Made by a program: the position numbers and the translations under genes | In this document: positions 6,287 to 7,308 of the stretch, piece after piece | Layout: every line of letters begins with the position of its first letter | How positions within the stretch are numbered: the stretch's first letter is position 1 | The notes under the pieces: generated by a model | Seen by the model: only the letters and a program-made list of their open reading frames with translations | What the model was told of the DNA's origin: nothing | The model's database searches: none | Assembly (NCBI GenBank): GCA_002343715.1 | Contig: DDSA01000006.1 | Coordinates: 829 to 8,136, forward strand | Direction: 5' to 3' | DNA: 7,308 nt | Origin: Phycisphaerales bacterium UBA2402 | GTDB lineage: Bacteria; Planctomycetota; Phycisphaerae; Phycisphaerales; UBA1924

Positions 6287-6293
6287 ACCAAAC
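6264..6293. promoter_or_regulatory. Operator-like interrupted dyad
   Basis: GTTTG (6264-6268) and GCAA (6272-6275) are mirrored by TTGC (6281-6284) and CAAAC (6289-6293) around a TCTCG centre; the inner gaps differ by one base. The span (30 bp) and the location between divergent genes suit a dimeric HTH repressor. The target protein is inferred, not shown. Confidence 0.45.
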
Positions 6294-6302
6294 AAATTGC
6301 GT

Positions 6303-6315
6303 TCAACACTGTTGA
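6303..6315. promoter_or_regulatory. Operator-like 13-bp palindrome
   Basis: TCAACA and TGTTGA are perfect inverted arms around a single C. It lies midway in the divergent region. Its sequence differs from the neighbouring dyads, so if it is an operator it may serve a different protein, for example the small HTH protein. Confidence 0.4.
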
Positions 6316-6339
6316 CTACTTCGTTACCATACTGCAAAA

Positions 6340-6357
6340 GTTCTCTAGTCAGAGAAC
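6340..6357. promoter_or_regulatory. Operator-like perfect 18-bp inverted repeat
   Basis: GTTCTCT (6340-6346) and AGAGAAC (6351-6357) are perfect seven-base arms around AGTC. It lies 59 bases before the ATG of the HTH gene. Its GTTCT/AGAAC outer ends also occur in the dyad at 5233-5260 on the other side of the repressor gene. There is no T tract, so a terminator is unlikely. Confidence 0.5.
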
Positions 6358-6402
6358 ATTGTAGGAAGGCTTTGGGTTCAGATCCAGACGGAGATGTGAT
6401 CT

Positions 6403-6409
6403 GAGGAGG
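6403..6409 (+). promoter_or_regulatory. Ribosome binding site of the HTH gene
   Basis: GAGGAGG ends six bases before ATG 6416, a near-ideal Shine-Dalgarno sequence and spacing. It supports 6416 as the start. Confidence 0.85.
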
Positions 6410-6415
6410 TGCTGA

Positions 6416-6922
6416 ATGGTGATCAAGGTCACGGGCGCGATGCCGGATGAAGTGTTGACGGACGAGATACACCCTCCCAAGCGCGGTGCGAGGCTTGTTG
6501 ACCTGCGCGACCTTCGTTTCGCGGCCGACCTTCGGGGGCTGCGGGTCGAGGCGGTGCGGGACGCGGTCAAGTATCGGGCAAGAGCGCTGCCCATGCAGGA
6601 TCGGGCGGCGCTCGAGGCCGCGGTCTTCTTCGGGCATAACGCGACGCGGATCGCCGCGGTGATGGGGCGACCGGCCCGGAGTGTCCGCACGCACCTGCGC
6701 CGGCTTCTGCGGCGCGTGCTGGCCGCGGAGTTCGCCTGCGTGCAGTCCTTGGGCCACCGCTGGCCGCCGTCGCGGCGTCAGGTCGGGGAGGCGATCTTTG
6801 TTCGAGGTCACTCCATGCGCGCGGCCGCCTCGTCCCTTGGCCTTCCCCTGCACGCCGTGCGCCGTCACGCCGACGCCATCCGAGTAATCGCGCAGACCTC
6901 GCCGCCGAGGGCCTGGCGATGA
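6416..6922 (+). CDS. Small DNA-binding protein with two helix-turn-helix units
   Basis: This 168-residue, arginine-rich protein has no family name I can assign. Residues 59-105 resemble sigma-70 region 4: LPMQDRAALEAAVFFGHNAT followed by RIAAVMGRPARSVRTHLRRL, the pattern in which the turn lies near MGRPA and the second helix reads RSVRTHL. Residues 118-157 repeat this layout: EAIFVRGHSMRAAASSLGLP then LHAVRRHADAI. Aligned positions (EA, GH, A, LG/MG, P, VR, H) suggest an internal duplication. No sigma region 2 is present, so it is not a complete sigma factor; a regulator or an accessory DNA-binding protein is more likely. Residues 1-58 are unrecognised. It has a strong RBS, is divergent from the repressor, and overlaps the ATPase gene by ATGA, implying translational coupling. 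Confidence 0.8.
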   Translation: MVIKVTGAMPDEVLTDEIHPPKRGARLVDLRDLRFAADLRGLRVEAVRDAVKYRARALPMQDRAALEAAVFFGHNATRIAAVMGRPARSVRTHLRRLLRRVLAAEFACVQSLGHRWPPSRRQVGEAIFVRGHSMRAAASSLGLPLHAVRRHADAIRVIAQTSPPRAWR

Positions 6923-7308
6923 TCCGCCGCATCTACACGTCCGTCACACCGTCGGACAAACTGCTGCGCGCGTGCGCCCTCTTCGGGCTTGGCGTGACCG
7001 CGAAACCGGTCGAGCGTCTTCGGGCCTGGCCGAGCGGACCGCGGATCGTGCGGATCACGGGTCCGCGCCCCGGCGGTTCGCTCACGATCATTTCCGGCCC
7101 CAGCGGCTGCGGCAAAACCACGCTGCTCCGGCGCCTCCGGCGCGGCCTGATCCGCGCGGGGCAGTCTCCGATCGCGCCGCCGCGGTCGATCCCGGCCCGG
7201 CGGGCCGTCGTTGACCTCTTCGATGCGCCGCTGGACGAGACGCTGCGCCTGCTCGCGTGCGCCGGGCTGGCCGATGCCTCGACCCTCCCCTGCACCCCGC
7301 CCGCGCTG
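6919..7308 (+). CDS. P-loop ATPase, ABC-like (partial)
   Basis: The first 130 residues of an ATPase whose remainder lies beyond the right edge. LTIISGPSGCGKTTLLRRL (55-73) is a clear Walker A motif (GPSGCGKT, residues 60-67, with K66 and T67). A later stretch, VVDLFDAPLDETLRLLACAG (97-116), resembles the segment after Walker A in ABC-type ATPases that carry a linked acetyltransferase-like domain; this assignment rests on wording alone and is tentative. The ABC signature, Walker B and any transmembrane part are not in the window. The 50-residue lead before the nucleotide-binding fold shows no membrane segment, arguing against a simple transporter subunit. ATG 6919 overlaps the preceding TGA (ATGA), so the gene is probably translated by coupling. 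Confidence 0.75.
   Translation, partial: MIRRIYTSVTPSDKLLRACALFGLGVTAKPVERLRAWPSGPRIVRITGPRPGGSLTIISGPSGCGKTTLLRRLRRGLIRAGQSPIAPPRSIPARRAVVDLFDAPLDETLRLLACAGLADASTLPCTPPAL

Noticed and set aside
6245..6868. A 207-codon minus-strand frame opposite the tandem-HTH gene
   Set aside because: It is antisense to a gene with an excellent RBS and recognisable HTH motifs, and it reads through the operator region; it is a composition artefact.

Overview
The window looks like part of a GC-rich chromosome from a planctomycete, most likely of the class Phycisphaerae. This is an inference from protein types: an OprO/OprP-like outer-membrane porin, and a secreted HAF-repeat protein that ends in a two-loop, cysteine-bracketed dockerin-like domain of the kind common in that class. 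No rRNA, tRNA, CRISPR array or insertion sequence was recognised.

Layout. (1) Positions 1-269 (minus): the N-terminal part of a response regulator, cut by the window edge. (2) 270-1392: a long non-coding stretch. It has an AT-rich core at about 500-745 with a weak promoter-like pair and a short terminator-like hairpin, then a hairpin-rich stretch, then a structured leader with several consecutive stem-loops. (3) 1393-2727 (plus): a 444-residue porin with a clear ribosome binding site, signal peptide and aromatic C-terminus, followed by a strong intrinsic terminator. (4) 2818-3416: a gene-free gap between two convergent genes. (5) 3475-4749 (minus): a 424-residue secreted HAF-repeat/dockerin protein with its own strong terminator. 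(6) 4790-5351: a gene-free stretch, AT-rich on its right side, containing a regularly spaced GTTC/GAAC array. (7) 5352-6203 (minus): a LexA/CI-type repressor with an HTH and a self-cleaving S24 domain. (8) 6204-6415: a divergent control region with three separate dyads. (9) 6416-6922 (plus): a small protein with two similar helix-turn-helix units. (10) 6919-end (plus): the start of a P-loop ATPase, overlapping the previous gene by four bases and cut by the window edge.

The left two-thirds is ordinary envelope and secreted-protein gene content. The right third has the shape of a temperate-element immunity region: an autocleavable repressor facing away from a coupled small-HTH/ATPase operon, with operator-like palindromes between them. 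The simplest reading is that DNA damage or a similar signal inactivates the repressor and switches on the rightward operon, which continues beyond the window. Whether this is a prophage, a transposing element or a stand-alone inducible system cannot be decided from this window.
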